A stretch of 64,000 nt of DNA from Oscillospiraceae bacterium (GCA_009777725.1 WRLG01000004.1:1-64000), one strand, 5' to 3'. Shown: positions 1 to 9,583, counted from the first letter of the stretch. A program made the numbers and translations. The notes: a model not told the origin generated them from the letters alone.

Positions 1-340
1 CTTCCGTTTTGTGGGTTTTGTGGGGAATGTTTTTTTTTTTTTTTTTTTTTTTGTGCAAAATGACTAAAGGATTGGGGGTTGGCGGAGGGGGGTTGGGGGT
101 TATTTTGGGGTTTTGGGGGTTTTGAAAAATTTGAACTAATATAGCAGGGGCGACTTTCTGCCGTCTTAGCTCCCTCCGCCGCCTGCGGGCGGCACCTCCC
201 TCAAAGAGGGAGGCAAAAAGAAAAGCCCCCCTCCCAGAGGGGGGTGTCAGCGAAGCTGACGGGGGGGAGCGTTCGCACGAGGCGTTCGCCCCTACAAATT
301 GCGTGCGGGACAGGCAAGCCTGTCCCCTACAGGGTGAAAT
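1..340. repeat. Intergenic low-complexity and palindromic repeat block
   Basis: No gene is visible. The block holds a run of 23 T (30-52), a G/T-rich stretch to about 120, short GC-rich palindromes (CCGCCTGCGGGCGG near 178-191, CTCCCTC/GAGGGAG near 195-213, GTCAGCGAAGCTGAC near 247-261), and at 307-326 the palindrome GGGACAGGCAAGCCTGTCCC followed by CTACA. The sequence after this palindrome (CTATTGCG then GGAAAAATTTT) recurs after the copy at 44802, so the repeat unit is longer than the hairpin. This looks like stacked REP-type elements. Confidence 0.6.
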
Positions 341-394
341 TTTGACCTATTGCGCGGGTGGAAAAATTTTGTTGTGGGTTTTTGGAAAAAAGTA

Positions 395-423
395 TTGACA
401 ATGGGGGTTGGGTGTGGTATAAT
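395..423 (+). promoter_or_regulatory. Sigma-A promoter of antisense RNA 1
   Basis: TTGACA at 395-400 and TATAAT at 418-423 with a 17-nt spacer. It points at the 3' end of the small minus-strand ORF at 471-608, and only about 80 nt separate it from a terminator, so the product should be a short RNA. Confidence 0.85.
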
Positions 424-429
424 GATTGT

Positions 430-462
430 AATAAAAATAGAGAGGGTTGCCCCTCTCTATTT
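430..462 (-). terminator. Terminator of toxin mRNA 1
   Basis: On the minus strand a 10-bp perfect stem (arms 451-460 and 437-446, loop GCAA) is followed by TTTTTATT. It lies 10 nt past the stop codon of the small peptide gene. Confidence 0.75.
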
Positions 463-470
463 ACAGGTAA

Positions 471-608
471 CTAACGATGCTCATCTTTGCTCGGAGGGCA
501 TCGTTTTTCTTTTCTTTTGGCGAGTGTGCCGCGTATTGCAAGCATTATAAGTCCGCTTGCAATATTTGCCATTACAATCAAAAGAAAGTCAAAGAAAAAC
601 TTATCCAT
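471..608 (-). CDS. Small hydrophobic peptide, candidate type I toxin 1
   Basis: A 45-residue peptide starting MDKFFFDFLLIV. Residues 4-25 form one hydrophobic segment, followed by a basic stretch (RGTLAKRKEKR) and a charged tail. The ATG at 608 is preceded by GAGGAGGTGTACAT, an excellent ribosome binding site, so the longer upstream reading frame is not the start. A TTGACA-17-TATAAT promoter lies at 729-757, giving a leader of about 115 nt. One membrane helix plus a basic tail, a long leader and a convergent antisense RNA are the marks of Gram-positive type I toxins. The toxin role is inferred; no family match was tested. Confidence 0.65.
   Translation of the reverse strand: MDKFFFDFLLIVMANIASGLIMLAIRGTLAKRKEKRCPPSKDEHR
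473..511 (+). terminator. Terminator of antisense RNA 1
   Basis: Stem AACGATGC (473-480) / GCATCGTT (498-505) with a 17-nt loop, then TTTTTCTTTTC. It overlaps the last coding bases of the peptide gene on the opposite strand, so both transcripts share this segment. Confidence 0.75.
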
Positions 609-728
609 ATGTACACCTCCTCTCATAGGATTAAGGCAGGAGAGGCATTTCCCCTCCCGTAATCCCACGAAAATCATCGGTGACACGCAAGCCGAAACAA
701 ATTTAAACACGTTAGCTCCTTGTGTTTT

Positions 729-757
729 ATTATAGCGGATTTTGGCGGGGGTGTCAA
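729..757 (-). promoter_or_regulatory. Promoter of toxin 1 (conserved-spacer family)
   Basis: On the minus strand TTGACA (752-757), spacer CCCCCGCCAAAATCCGC, TATAAT (729-734). The spacer is almost identical to those at 1137, 15475, 16429 and 18835 and related at 17057 and 52268. Confidence 0.85.
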
Positions 758-816
758 GGATTGTACCGAATTGTAATATTTTCCTCAAATAGGCACATAA
801 AAATTTTTAAAAAGTA

Positions 817-845
817 TTGACAGAGCAAGGGAAATATATTATAAT
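817..845 (+). promoter_or_regulatory. Sigma-A promoter of antisense RNA 2
   Basis: TTGACA at 817-822 and TATAAT at 840-845, spacer 17 nt. It repeats the architecture of the promoter at 395-423 and fires toward the second small peptide gene. Confidence 0.85.
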
Positions 846-851
846 ATAAAT

Positions 852-942
852 ATAGGGAGCATACTAGATGACGGCTTCCCTCCAGATTCGTTAGATTAAA
901 AATAACCGCTAACTTTTGGAAGAAGGGCGGTTATTTCTTTTC
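852..942 (+). ncRNA. Candidate type I antitoxin RNA 2
   Basis: Predicted RNA from about 852 to the U-tract after the stem at 900-936. It contains GGGAGC...GCTTCCC near 855-880 and the terminator stem AAATAACCGC/GCGGTTATTT. Its 3' part is complementary to the stop region and 3' UTR of the peptide mRNA on the minus strand. Same layout as module 1, about 400 bp away. Ends are inferred. Confidence 0.6.
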
Positions 943-943
943 A
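898..943. terminator. Bidirectional terminator of module 2
   Basis: Stem AAATAACCGC (900-909) / GCGGTTATTT (927-936). It is followed by CTTTTC on the plus strand and by TTTTTAATC on the minus strand, so it can end both the antisense RNA and the peptide mRNA. Confidence 0.7.
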
Positions 944-1017
944 TTTATATCATGTATCAGTCTGATTACATTGCAGGTTGTATTAATGATAAGCAGAATC
1001 AGAACTAATGTTTCCAT
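931..1017 (-). CDS. Small hydrophobic peptide, candidate type I toxin 2
   Basis: A 28-residue peptide starting METLVLILLIINTTC and ending HDINEKK. It is a single short hydrophobic helix with a charged C-terminus. The ATG at 1017 has AAAGGAGGTGGTAGTTT upstream. Promoter at 1137-1165, so the leader is about 110 nt, close to module 1. The peptide is not an obvious copy of toxin 1 in sequence, yet promoter, leader length, strand and antisense arrangement match. The toxin function is inferred. Confidence 0.6.
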   Translation of the reverse strand: METLVLILLIINTTCNVIRLIHDINEKK

Positions 1018-1136
1018 AAACTACCACCTCCTTTCGGAGCTGGAGGAAAAAGAGCCGCCACCGTATAAGTATGCTCCCTATATTTTGAGGCGTTTAAGTC
1101 GGTTATGTAGCTTGAAATTAAAAGTGCCTCATTGTT

Positions 1137-1165
1137 ATTATAGCGAATTTTGGCGGGGTTGTCAA
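1137..1165 (-). promoter_or_regulatory. Promoter of toxin 2 (conserved-spacer family)
   Basis: Minus strand TTGACA (1160-1165), spacer ACCCCGCCAAAATTCGC, TATAAT (1137-1142). The bases upstream of the -35 box (AATTGTA, with GAATTGTAAT further out) also match the toxin 1 promoter, so the shared block is larger than the promoter. Confidence 0.85.
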
Positions 1166-1223
1166 TAATTGTACTGAATTGTAATAATTTTTTGAATCCA
1201 AAATTTTTATTTTTAAAATTAAC

Positions 1224-1252
1224 TTGCATTTTTAAAAATAGTGTAGTATAAT
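1224..1252 (+). promoter_or_regulatory. Promoter of ferredoxin gene
   Basis: TTGCAT (1224-1229), 17-nt spacer, TATAAT (1247-1252), ending 45 nt before the ferredoxin start. Confidence 0.7.
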
Positions 1253-1297
1253 ATGTTTTAGGAAGTATTTCCGAAAATACATAGGAGGATGGTAGTT

Positions 1298-1462
1298 ATG
1301 GCATATAAGATTTCCGATGAATGTATCGCTTGCGGAGCTTGCATGGATACCTGCCCTACAAGCTGCATAGCAGAGGGCGAAAAGTATTCGATTAAAGAAA
1401 GCGATTGCATAAGCTGCGGAGCTTGTGCAGATGTTTGTCCTGTCAGCTGCATTTCTGAGTAA
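1298..1462 (+). CDS. 2[4Fe-4S] ferredoxin
   Basis: A 54-residue clostridial-type ferredoxin, a soluble electron carrier for fermentative redox enzymes. Two CxxCxxCxxxCP-type clusters are visible: CIACGACMDTCP (residues 9-20) and CISCGACADVCP (37-48), with the pseudo-twofold symmetry usual for the family. Length is normal. AGGAGG at 1283-1288 lies 9 nt before the ATG. It is a single-gene unit with its own promoter and a terminator at 1478-1516, convergent with tuf. Confidence 0.95.
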   Translation: MAYKISDECIACGACMDTCPTSCIAEGEKYSIKESDCISCGACADVCPVSCISE

Positions 1463-1477
1463 TAAGTAATAAAAAGC

Positions 1478-1516
1478 AAAAAGGACTTCCTTTTATTTTA
1501 AGGAAGTCCCTTTTTC
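1478..1516. terminator. Shared terminator between ferredoxin and tuf
   Basis: GGACTTCCTT (1483-1492) pairs with AAGGAAGTCC (1500-1509). A runs on one side and T runs on the other let it act for both converging transcripts. Confidence 0.85.
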
Positions 1517-1522
1517 ATTTAA

Positions 1523-2725
1523 TTATTTGTTAAGCGCGGTAACAACTCCCGAGCCTACAGTACGACCGCCCTCGCGAATCGCGAAGCGCAAGCCTTCCTC
1601 AATCGCAATCGGTGTGATGAGCTCAACGTCAATCTCAACATTGTCGCCCGGCATACACATTTCCTTATCCGCAGGCAAGGTGACAACGCCCGTAACGTCT
1701 GTTGTTCTGAAGAAAAACTGGGGTCTGTAGTTGGAGAAGAACGGCGTATGACGTCCGCCCTCTTCCTTTTTAAGGACATAAACTTGACCCTTGAATTTTG
1801 TAAGCGGCTGGATTGAGCCCGGCTTACAAAGAACCTGTCCTCTTTCAATATCGGTTCTCTGAACGCCTCTTAAAAGAGCACCGATATTATCGCCGGCTTC
1901 AGCATAGTCAAGAATTTTTCTGAACATCTCAACGCCGGTAACAACGGTCTTTTTCTTCTCATCGGAAAGTCCGACGATTTCAACCTCTTCACCGGTCTTA
2001 ATCTGTCCTCTTTCAACTCTTCCCGTAGCAACCGTGCCGCGCCCCGTAATGGTGAATACGTCCTCGACAGGCATAAGGAAAGGCAGGTCGGATTTTCTCT
2101 CCGGCGTGGGAATCCATGTGTCAACAGCTTCCATAAGCTTTAAGATACACTCATATTCGGGAGCACTAATATCGGTAGCTTTGGAGTCCAGTGCTTGGAA
2201 TGCCGAGCCGATAACAATCGGCGTGTCATCGCCGGGGAATTCGTATTTGTCAAGTGTTTCACGAATATCCATTTCAACGAGTTCCAGAAGCTCGGGGTCG
2301 TCTACTTGGTCAGCCTTATTCATAAATATTACGATATAAGGAACGCCTACCTGACGCGCCAAGAGCAGATGCTCCTTAGTCTGCGCCATAGGACCATCGG
2401 TAGAGGCGACAACGAGAATCGCGCCGTCCATCTGTGCCGCACCCGTAATCATGTTTTTTACATAGTCAGCATGTCCGGGGCAGTCAACGTGAGCGTAATG
2501 ACGTGTGTCTGTTTCATACTCAACGTGCGAGGTGTTAATTGTAATACCTCTTTCTCTTTCTTCGGGGGCTTTGTCGATATTCTCATAGGATTCAAATTTC
2601 GCGCCGCCTTTAAGAGCGAGAACTTTTGTAATCGCCGCTGTAAGAGTGGTTTTACCATGGTCAACGTGACCGATGGTTCCAATGTTAACGTGCGGTTTGG
2701 TTCTTTCAAATTTAGCCTTTGCCAT
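1523..2725 (-). CDS. tuf: Translation elongation factor Tu
   Basis: 400 residues, the normal length. EF-Tu carries aminoacyl-tRNA to the ribosome as a GTP complex. Visible motifs: G1 GHVDHGKT (about 19-26), DCPGH for G3, NKAD for G4, and the C-terminal barrel domains. It is the last gene of the str operon (rpsL-rpsG-fusA-tuf). A possible extra promoter lies in the 86-nt gap after fusA (2780-2808). The start has AAGGAGGAATTTTCAA upstream. Confidence 0.99.
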   Translation of the reverse strand: MAKAKFERTKPHVNIGTIGHVDHGKTTLTAAITKVLALKGGAKFESYENIDKAPEERERGITINTSHVEYETDTRHYAHVDCPGHADYVKNMITGAAQMDGAILVVASTDGPMAQTKEHLLLARQVGVPYIVIFMNKADQVDDPELLELVEMDIRETLDKYEFPGDDTPIVIGSAFQALDSKATDISAPEYECILKLMEAVDTWIPTPERKSDLPFLMPVEDVFTITGRGTVATGRVERGQIKTGEEVEIVGLSDEKKKTVVTGVEMFRKILDYAEAGDNIGALLRGVQRTDIERGQVLCKPGSIQPLTKFKGQVYVLKKEEGGRHTPFFSNYRPQFFFRTTDVTGVVTLPADKEMCMPGDNVEIDVELITPIAIEEGLRFAIREGGRTVGSGVVTALNK

Positions 2726-2779
2726 TTGAAAATTCCTCCTTAAATAATAGTATAATTTGGTTTTTCGTTTACAATACTT

Positions 2780-2808
2780 ATTGTATCAGATTTTTTGCAA
2801 TAATGCAA
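2780..2808 (-). promoter_or_regulatory. Possible internal promoter for tuf
   Basis: Minus strand TTGCAT (2803-2808), 17-nt spacer, TACAAT (2780-2785), between fusA and tuf. It would let tuf be expressed above the rest of the operon. Confidence 0.45.
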
Positions 2809-2811
2809 GCA

Positions 2812-4896
2812 TTAATTGTTATTTTTGTTCCTTGTCGTCATAATTTTTTCGGAGATTGACTTGGGAACTTCTACATAGCTGTGCGGCTCCATGGAAAATT
2901 GCCCGCGCCCTTGCGTTTTGGAGCGCAAATCGCCCGCGTAGCCGAACATTTCGGAGAGGGGAACTAATGTGTGGATTTCCTGCGCGCCTGTCCGCATCTC
3001 CATGCCTTGAATCTGACCGCGGCGCGAGTTTAAATCGCCCATAACATCGCCCGTGTAATCCTCGGGAACTGTAACGACCACCTTCATAATCGGCTCTAAA
3101 ATAATCGGTCCGGCTTTCCTCATAGCATCCTTAAACGCCATCGAGCCCGCTATAGAGAACGCCATCTCGGACGAGTCAACCTCGTGGAACGAGCCATCGT
3201 AAAGCGTTACCTTAATGTCTACAACTTGATAGCCTGCCTGAACGCCCGCTTTCATAGCCCCTTGGATACCCTTGTCAACCGCAGGGATATATTCCTTAGG
3301 AATCGTTCCGCCGGTAATCGAGTTGATAAACTCGTAGCCCTTACCCGATTCGTTAGGCTCAACCCTAATTTTAACGTGTCCGTACTGACCCTTACCGCCG
3401 GATTGCCGTGCATATTTGTTTTCAACATCGGCTTTGCCCTTAATGGTTTCTTTATAAGAAACCTGCGGCGCGCCTACGTTCGCCTCAACACGGAATTCGC
3501 GCAGCATCCTGTCTACGATAATGTCAAGGTGAAGCTCGCCCATCCCCGCGATAATCGTTTGACCCGTTTCTTCGTCCGTCCATGTTTTGAAAGTCGGGTC
3601 TTCCTCGGAGAGCTTGGAAAGTGCTATACCCATCTTTTCCTGCCCCGCCTTCGTTTTAGGCTCTATGGCAAGCTGGATTACGGGTTCGGGGAATTCCATC
3701 GATTCCAGAATTACAGGGTGCTTGGGGTCGCAAAGCGTGTCGCCTGTAGTGGTATTTTTCAAGCCTACACAGGCGGCAATGTCTCCGGCGTATACCGTTT
3801 CAAGGTCTTTTCTATGGTTTGAGTGCATTTGAAGTATACGTCCGATTCGCTCTTTATTGTCCTTGGTGGAATTCAAAACCGTTGCCCCTGTGTTCAGAGA
3901 GCCGGAATAAACTCTGAAAAAGCAGAGCTTTCCTACAAACGGGTCAGTCGCTATTTTGAATGCCAAAGCCGAAAAAGGCTCGTTGTCTGAGGAAGGTCTG
4001 GTCATCTCTTCCTCGGTGACGGGGTTAATTCCCTTGATGTCCTCAATATCGGTAGGGGCGGGCATATAGTCCACAACTGCATCAAGCAGCTTCTGAACAC
4101 CCTTGTTTTTGTAAGACGTACCGCATACAACAGGTATCATCTCGTTGGATAAAACAGCCCCTCGGATACATTTCTTGATTTCATCAATTTCAAGCTCTTC
4201 GCCGGAAAGGTACTTCTCCATAATTTCGTCATCCTGCTCGGAAACGGCTTCAAGAAGCTTCTCGCGGTATTCGTCCGCCTGCTCTTTAAGCTCCTCGGGT
4301 ATTTCCTCGATGCGGATGTCCTTGCCCATGTCGTCATAGTAAACGTAAGCTTTCATCTCGACAAGGTCGATAATTCCCTTGAAAAACGTCTCCGCCCCTA
4401 TGGGAATCTGAATCGGGACGGGGTTGCATTTAAGCCTGTCGTGCATCATGTCTACAACATTGAAGAAATTCGCGCCCATAATATCCATTTTGTTGACGTA
4501 AGCTAAGCGGGGAACCTTATAGTTGTTGGCTTGCCGCCAAACGGTTTCAGACTGCGGCTCAACCCCGCCCTTAGCGCAAAAAACGGTAACAGAGCCGTCA
4601 AGCACCCTAAGCGAACGCTCAACCTCTACCGTGAAGTCAACGTGTCCCGGTGTGTCTATAATATTGATTCTATGGTCCTTCCAATACGCAGTGGTGGCAG
4701 CGGAAGTGATTGTAATACCTCTCTCCTGTTCCTGCTCCATCCAGTCCATCGTAGCCGAACCCTCGTGGGTTTCTCCTACTTTATGAGTAACGCCGGTGTA
4801 ATACAGTATTCTCTCGGAGGTTGTGGTTTTTCCTGCGTCAATGTGAGCCATTATACCAATATTCCTCGTTTGTTCCAATGAACAATCTCTTGGCAT
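2812..4896 (-). CDS. fusA: Translation elongation factor G
   Basis: 694 residues, normal for EF-G, the ribosomal translocase. G1 AHIDAGKT, G3 DTPGHVDF with the catalytic His, and G4 NKMD are all present, unlike the paralogue at 31410. Third gene of the str operon, 50 nt after rpsG. Start [20 protein letters not shown] matches the family. Confidence 0.99.
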   Translation of the reverse strand: MPRDCSLEQTRNIGIMAHIDAGKTTTSERILYYTGVTHKVGETHEGSATMDWMEQEQERGITITSAATTAYWKDHRINIIDTPGHVDFTVEVERSLRVLDGSVTVFCAKGGVEPQSETVWRQANNYKVPRLAYVNKMDIMGANFFNVVDMMHDRLKCNPVPIQIPIGAETFFKGIIDLVEMKAYVYYDDMGKDIRIEEIPEELKEQADEYREKLLEAVSEQDDEIMEKYLSGEELEIDEIKKCIRGAVLSNEMIPVVCGTSYKNKGVQKLLDAVVDYMPAPTDIEDIKGINPVTEEEMTRPSSDNEPFSALAFKIATDPFVGKLCFFRVYSGSLNTGATVLNSTKDNKERIGRILQMHSNHRKDLETVYAGDIAACVGLKNTTTGDTLCDPKHPVILESMEFPEPVIQLAIEPKTKAGQEKMGIALSKLSEEDPTFKTWTDEETGQTIIAGMGELHLDIIVDRMLREFRVEANVGAPQVSYKETIKGKADVENKYARQSGGKGQYGHVKIRVEPNESGKGYEFINSITGGTIPKEYIPAVDKGIQGAMKAGVQAGYQVVDIKVTLYDGSFHEVDSSEMAFSIAGSMAFKDAMRKAGPIILEPIMKVVVTVPEDYTGDVMGDLNSRRGQIQGMEMRTGAQEIHTLVPLSEMFGYAGDLRSKTQGRGQFSMEPHSYVEVPKSISEKIMTTRNKNNN

Positions 4897-4946
4897 AATA
4901 AAAATCCTTTCCTTTTAGTCGTCAAATAAATATTTCGGACGACTAA

Positions 4947-5686
<740 letters not shown>

Positions 5687-6109
5687 TTATTTCGCTCCGG
5701 GCTTGGGTCTTTTCGCGCCGTATTTGGAGCGCGCCTGCATCCTCTTGGCTACGCCCTGCGTGTCGAGCGTTCCTCTGACGATGTGGTAACGAACGCCGGG
5801 GAGGTCCTTAACCCTTCCGCCCCTGATTAAAACTACCGAGTGTTCCTGCAGGTTATGACCGATACCGGGTATATACGCCGTAACCTCATGTCCGTTAGAA
5901 AGCCTTACTCTGGCTATTTTTCTCATAGCTGAGTTAGGTTTTTTAGGGGTTGCTGTCCTTACCGCAGTGCAAACGCCTCTTTTCTGCGGCGCGCTCTGGT
6001 TGATAACGGCTTTCTTATGAGAGTTCCAACCCTTTTGCAGCGCGGGTGCGGTGGATTTCTTATCAAGAACATCCCTGCCCTTGCGTACCAGCTGATTAAA
6101 CGTCGGCAT
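5687..6109 (-). CDS. rpsL: 30S ribosomal protein S12
   Basis: 140 residues starting [13 protein letters not shown]. The conserved block [17 protein letters not shown] and the loop around [18 protein letters not shown], the site of streptomycin-resistance changes, are present. First gene of the str operon; the promoter is at 6163-6191. Confidence 0.99.
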   Translation of the reverse strand: MPTFNQLVRKGRDVLDKKSTAPALQKGWNSHKKAVINQSAPQKRGVCTAVRTATPKKPNSAMRKIARVRLSNGHEVTAYIPGIGHNLQEHSVVLIRGGRVKDLPGVRYHIVRGTLDTQGVAKRMQARSKYGAKRPKPGAK

Positions 6110-6162
6110 ACATCTTCTCCTTTCTTTAGCATTTATATGGAAACAATTTCACATACTAAATT

Positions 6163-6191
6163 ATTATACACGTTATTTTCGTGATTGTCAA
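6163..6191 (-). promoter_or_regulatory. str operon promoter
   Basis: Minus strand TTGACA (6186-6191), 17-nt spacer, TATAAT (6163-6168), 54 nt before the rpsL start. Confidence 0.85.
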
Positions 6192-6333
6192 GGGATTTGT
6201 ATAAATTTTTCATAATTTCTATTAATTTATGAAAAATTTTAATTAAGCGGTCTGCTTCCGCGCTCCAAAAGCGCATCGCGCAACCCGCTTGTTCACAGAA
6301 AATTTACAAACCTATGATTAACAAACCTTAAAC

Positions 6334-6364
6334 AAAAAAACACAGCGGTTTTGACGCTGTGTTT
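6334..6364 (-). terminator. Terminator after the VbhA-like gene
   Basis: Minus strand stem ACACAGCG/CGCTGTGT with a short loop, followed by TTTTTTTGTTT. The gap from 6110 to 6458 otherwise holds only the str promoter and A/T-rich sequence. Confidence 0.75.
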
Positions 6365-6458
6365 CAAATTATTGCCTGTAAATTGCATTTCTAAAAATTT
6401 CAATCAGCATATCAGCGACACCGTTTGCCGATTGAATGGTTGCAATCATTAAATGGAA

Positions 6459-6644
6459 TCAAGGCTGTACGGCATAACTTGCCCTCAACTTTCGATACTC
6501 AGCAAGGTATTTGTCCTTACTGAGTTCCCCACGAAGCACACGAAGGCATAATTCTTCCATAATGTTTGTTATTTTAAAGCCTTCCATTTCAACGGAAGCC
6601 TTTGCATTATCCATTGCTCTTTTTTGTAACATAGCCTTTTCCAT
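6459..6644 (-). CDS. VbhA-family antitoxin (Fic inhibitor), orphan
   Basis: 61 residues starting MEKAMLQKRAMDNA. The segment SVEMEG (residues 17-22) fits the Fic-inhibitory motif [S/T]xxxE[G/N] of VbhA-type antitoxins, whose Glu blocks the nucleotide site of Fic AMP-transferases. The C-terminal half resembles the second helix region of VbhA. Start chosen at 6644 (AAAGGATT upstream) rather than 6671. No Fic toxin lies beside it; it has its own promoter (6690-6719) and terminator, so it is a single-gene unit. Family assignment is by recognition of motif and size. Confidence 0.7.
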   Translation of the reverse strand: MEKAMLQKRAMDNAKASVEMEGFKITNIMEELCLRVLRGELSKDKYLAEYRKLRASYAVQP

Positions 6645-6689
6645 GCTCCACAATCCTTTCAAGAAACACATTAGTTACCGAGATAGTTT

Positions 6690-6719
6690 ATTATAACATA
6701 AGTACCATAACCTCGTCAA
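6690..6719 (-). promoter_or_regulatory. Promoter of the VbhA-like gene
   Basis: Minus strand TTGACG (6714-6719), 18-nt spacer, TATAAT (6690-6695), 46 nt before the start codon. Confidence 0.7.
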
Positions 6720-6805
6720 GAGATGGAATAAAATTTTACAATCATTTTTCAAAAATATTTTTGTGAAAATGTATCTTATTAGGTCTTATTTATGCTCCTC
6801 TAATA

Positions 6806-6843
6806 ACAAGAACGCAAGGCAATTTAAAGCCTTGCGTTCTTGT
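6806..6843 (-). terminator. Hairpin after cysK
   Basis: A 14-bp perfect stem, CAAGAACGCAAGGC (6807-6820) with GCCTTGCGTTCTTG (6829-6842), about 50 nt past the cysK stop. The following T-tract is weak on both strands. Confidence 0.6.
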
Positions 6844-6894
6844 TCAGTATGTTCACCGATCGCCCTTCCTCTAACATTTCAAAAATTCTAACTG

Positions 6895-7863
6895 TCAATT
6901 GTCGTCACTCACATCAGATAACGGAGTAGCCAAATACCGCTCACCCGAATCCGGCAACATAGCGACTATGACTTTCCCCTTATTTTCGGGCTTCGCCGCA
7001 AGCTGTAACGCCGCCCACACAGATGCCCCCGATGATATTCCGCAGAGTATGCCGTCCTCGCGGCTGAGTCTTTTTGCGGTGTCAAAAGCATCATCGTTAG
7101 TCACCTTGATAATCTCGTCAATCACATTGCGGTTGAGGATTTTGGGAACAAACCCCGCCCCGATTCCTTGAATCCTGTGCGGTCCTGCTTTCCCGCCCGA
7201 CAGTACAGGCGAAGCATCGGGTTCTACCGCTACGATTTTGACGGACGGCTTTCGTTCTTTCAAGACTTCACCTACCCCTGTAATCGTACCGCCCGTGCCT
7301 ACTCCGGCAACAAATATGTCAACATCACCGCCTGTATCACGCCAAATTTCCTCGGCGGTGGTAACGCGGTGAACTTGTGGATTGGCAGGGTTCTCAAACT
7401 GGAGCGGCATAAACGCATCGGGGATTTGCGACAATAATTCCCGCGCTTTTTTGATTGCACCGTTCATACCTTCACTACCCGGTGTCAGAATCAACTTCGC
7501 GCCGAGCATTTTAACCAACTTTCTTCGCTCAATCGACATTGTTTCGGGCATTGTCAAAATCAGTCTGTATCCCTGTACCGCACAAGCGAACGCAAGCCCG
7601 ATTCCTGTATTGCCGCTTGTCGGTTCAATAACCGTGCCGTTGTCTTTGAGTTTACCGTCACGGCGTGCCGCTTCAAGCATTGCCGCACCTATGCGGCATT
7701 TTACGCTTCCGGCGGGGTTGAACGCTTCGAGCTTGCCGAGCAACAACCCCGGCAGTTCCGCACTGATTTTTGGCAGGCGTACAAGCGGAGTAACCCCGAT
7801 TACGTCTGTGATTGTTTCGTAAGTTCGACCTCTGAAACTCGCGAAATTTTCTGAATTACTCAT
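6895..7863 (-). CDS. cysK: Cysteine synthase (O-acetylserine sulfhydrylase)
   Basis: 322 residues of the PLP fold type II family; makes cysteine from O-acetylserine and sulfide. The Schiff-base Lys55 sits in NPAGSVKCR; the family normally has SVKDR, so the residue after the Lys is an odd Cys. [10 protein letters not shown] and the phosphate-binding GTGGTITG are intact, as is the late SSGAS block. It overlaps the ATPase gene upstream by 4 nt (ATGA), so it belongs to the transporter operon, which suggests that the imported compound feeds sulfur assimilation. Confidence 0.93.
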   Translation of the reverse strand: MSNSENFASFRGRTYETITDVIGVTPLVRLPKISAELPGLLLGKLEAFNPAGSVKCRIGAAMLEAARRDGKLKDNGTVIEPTSGNTGIGLAFACAVQGYRLILTMPETMSIERRKLVKMLGAKLILTPGSEGMNGAIKKARELLSQIPDAFMPLQFENPANPQVHRVTTAEEIWRDTGGDVDIFVAGVGTGGTITGVGEVLKERKPSVKIVAVEPDASPVLSGGKAGPHRIQGIGAGFVPKILNRNVIDEIIKVTNDDAFDTAKRLSREDGILCGISSGASVWAALQLAAKPENKGKVIVAMLPDSGERYLATPLSDVSDDN

Positions 7864-8732
7864 ATGCTATACTCACTTTCATGTATTGAATCATATTTGA
7901 ACAACGAATTTATGCGTAATTTTAAGTCCTGTAACTCCGGGTCACTTCGTCTGCGGGGGCGTGGCGTATTCACCGTAAACGTGTTTCTGATACAGCCCGG
8001 ATTTGGCGAGAATACCACGATTTCGTCAGACAAATACAACGCTTCGTCCGTGTCGTGAGTTACCATTACGATTGTCACGCCTGTTTCATCCCACAACCGC
8101 AGTAAATCGTCCTGCAAGCGTTCGCGGGTAAGCACGTCAACGGCGGCGAACGGTTCGTCCATCAGAATAATCCGCGGCTCTACCGACAATGCTCGTGCAA
8201 GTGCCAACCTCTGCCTCATTCCTCCCGACAGTTGTGACGGATATTTCCGCAGAGAATCCGTAAGCCCGACTTTTCGTAAGTAAACCAAAGCCTTTCCCTC
8301 ACGTTCCTTTCGGGGGATTCCCCTAAGTTTCAGGGCGAACATGACGTTTTGCAAAACCGTCATCCACGGGAAAACTGCGTAATCTTGAAAAATCATAGCG
8401 ATGTCATGTTTCGGGCGGTTTTTGAACATACTGTTGGCAAGCGGCGATAACAGCCTGTATTTGCGGCGATAAGTTTCCATTTCTTTTCGGGTAGAGGGGA
8501 GCGGTTCAAGCACCTGCACCCCGTCAATGAACACGCTACCCTCGGTCGGGGCTTGCAAGCCGCCGAGAATTTCCAAAAAGGTAGACTTCCCGCAACCCGA
8601 CGGTCCAAGCAGACTTACGATTTTCCCGTCCTCTATTGTAAGCGACACCGATAAAACAGCGGTAACACCGTCAGCGGTGCGGTCTTCGTTGATGATGGAA
8701 AAGAATTTACTTACATTTCGTGCCTCTATCAT
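7860..8732 (-). CDS. ABC transporter ATPase, NitT/TauT (SsuB-like) family
   Basis: 290 residues. Walker [10 protein letters not shown] (about 43-51), Q-loop QDYAVFPW, signature LSGGMRQR, Walker B ILMDEP and H-loop THD are all present. An insertion of about 30 residues lies between Walker A and the Q-loop ([16 protein letters not shown]...), longer than in typical SsuB or TauB. It powers the permease encoded just upstream, and sits in an operon with a binding lipoprotein and cysK. Sulfonate, taurine or a related sulfur compound is the likely substrate by context only. Confidence 0.9.
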   Translation of the reverse strand: MIEARNVSKFFSIINEDRTADGVTAVLSVSLTIEDGKIVSLLGPSGCGKSTFLEILGGLQAPTEGSVFIDGVQVLEPLPSTRKEMETYRRKYRLLSPLANSMFKNRPKHDIAMIFQDYAVFPWMTVLQNVMFALKLRGIPRKEREGKALVYLRKVGLTDSLRKYPSQLSGGMRQRLALARALSVEPRIILMDEPFAAVDVLTRERLQDDLLRLWDETGVTIVMVTHDTDEALYLSDEIVVFSPNPGCIRNTFTVNTPRPRRRSDPELQDLKLRINSLFKYDSIHESEYSI

Positions 8733-8734
8733 GG

Positions 8735-9583
8735 TTATCTACCAACCTTCCAGACTGCGAGTTTAATCTCGACAAACTTCAAGACTTCAATCAAGAACCA
8801 GCCAATCATTCCCAAAGTAGCCATACATACTACCATTTGAGAGATTCTGAAGTAGTCCTTTGCTTCGTTCAAGATGTAGCCGATGCCGGTTCGCCCGCCG
8901 TACATTTCGGCAATTACGAGCATGACAAGCCCCATGGCAACGCCCGTCTTAACGCTCATAATAATCGCGCCGATTGAGTGCCAAAAGTACACCCTGAGAA
9001 TCAGCGTTAATTCGCTTGCCCCGAATATTCGGGCACTTGCTAAGTAACGCGGGTCGGTATCCTTGACGGCTTGATAAGTATTGAACAGAATCGGATAGAA
9101 AGCCGCCAAGAAAATCAGAAAGACCTGCATAGGCAGTCCCACCCCGAAAAGTATAATCGTAATCGGAACCCATGCGGGCGGCGGAATCGGCGAGAGCATT
9201 TGAAACAGCGGCAAAACACGTTTTCTTATGGAAATGTTCCACCCCATAAGTAAACCTATTGGAATTGCCGCAATGATGGCAAGCCCTAACCCTAAAAAGA
9301 ATTTCACCATGCTGTCGCCTATGTCCGACAGGAAGCCGCGCTCTGTCACCATGACCCAAAAGGTCACGGCGACTTCACTAAGCGGCGGAACAAGCCTGTC
9401 ATTGACTACACCGAGCCGCGGCAACAACTCCCACAACGCCAGTAGCGGGATTAAAATTGTGATAAACTCCCATGTGAATACATTACCTGCCGCTCCTTTG
9501 AAGAAGTAGCCGATTTCACGGAAAATAAGTCTTAAAAATCCTCGCAGATTTTTTTTCGTTTTGTTAGCAGTTTTCAACAGCAC
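8735..9583 (-). CDS. ABC transporter permease, NitT/TauT (SsuC-like) family
   Basis: 282 residues with about six membrane segments and the permease EAA-type loop (ARIFGASELTLILRVYF). The GTG start at 9583 follows GGGAGGTTGA and lies inside the 3' end of a 41-codon lipoprotein gene, so the two are translationally coupled. It ends 2 nt before the ATPase gene. Confidence 0.9.
   Translation of the reverse strand: MLLKTANKTKKNLRGFLRLIFREIGYFFKGAAGNVFTWEFITILIPLLALWELLPRLGVVNDRLVPPLSEVAVTFWVMVTERGFLSDIGDSMVKFFLGLGLAIIAAIPIGLLMGWNISIRKRVLPLFQMLSPIPPPAWVPITIILFGVGLPMQVFLIFLAAFYPILFNTYQAVKDTDPRYLASARIFGASELTLILRVYFWHSIGAIIMSVKTGVAMGLVMLVIAEMYGGRTGIGYILNEAKDYFRISQMVVCMATLGMIGWFLIEVLKFVEIKLAVWKVGR

Larger units (their letters stand above)
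430..511 (+). ncRNA. Candidate type I antitoxin RNA 1
   Basis: Predicted transcript from about 430 (7 nt past the -10 box at 418-423) to the U-tract at 504-508. It contains two hairpins: ATAGAGAGGG/CCCTCTCTAT (437-460) and AACGATGC/GCATCGTT (473-505), the second followed by TTTTTC. It has no convincing reading frame of its own. It is complementary to the last codons and 3' UTR of the hydrophobic peptide mRNA encoded on the other strand, the arrangement known for txpA/RatA and bsrG/SR4. The ends are inferred from promoter and terminator positions. Confidence 0.65.

Noticed and set aside
350-550. 66-codon plus-strand frame
   Set aside because: It spans a promoter and two hairpins and has no ribosome binding site; the region fits an antisense RNA.
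2195-2743. Long antisense frame inside tuf
   Set aside because: It mirrors strong codon bias of tuf on the other strand, has no ribosome binding site and no family resemblance.
3184-3822. 212-codon frame opposite fusA
   Set aside because: Shadow of a highly conserved gene in the opposite strand.
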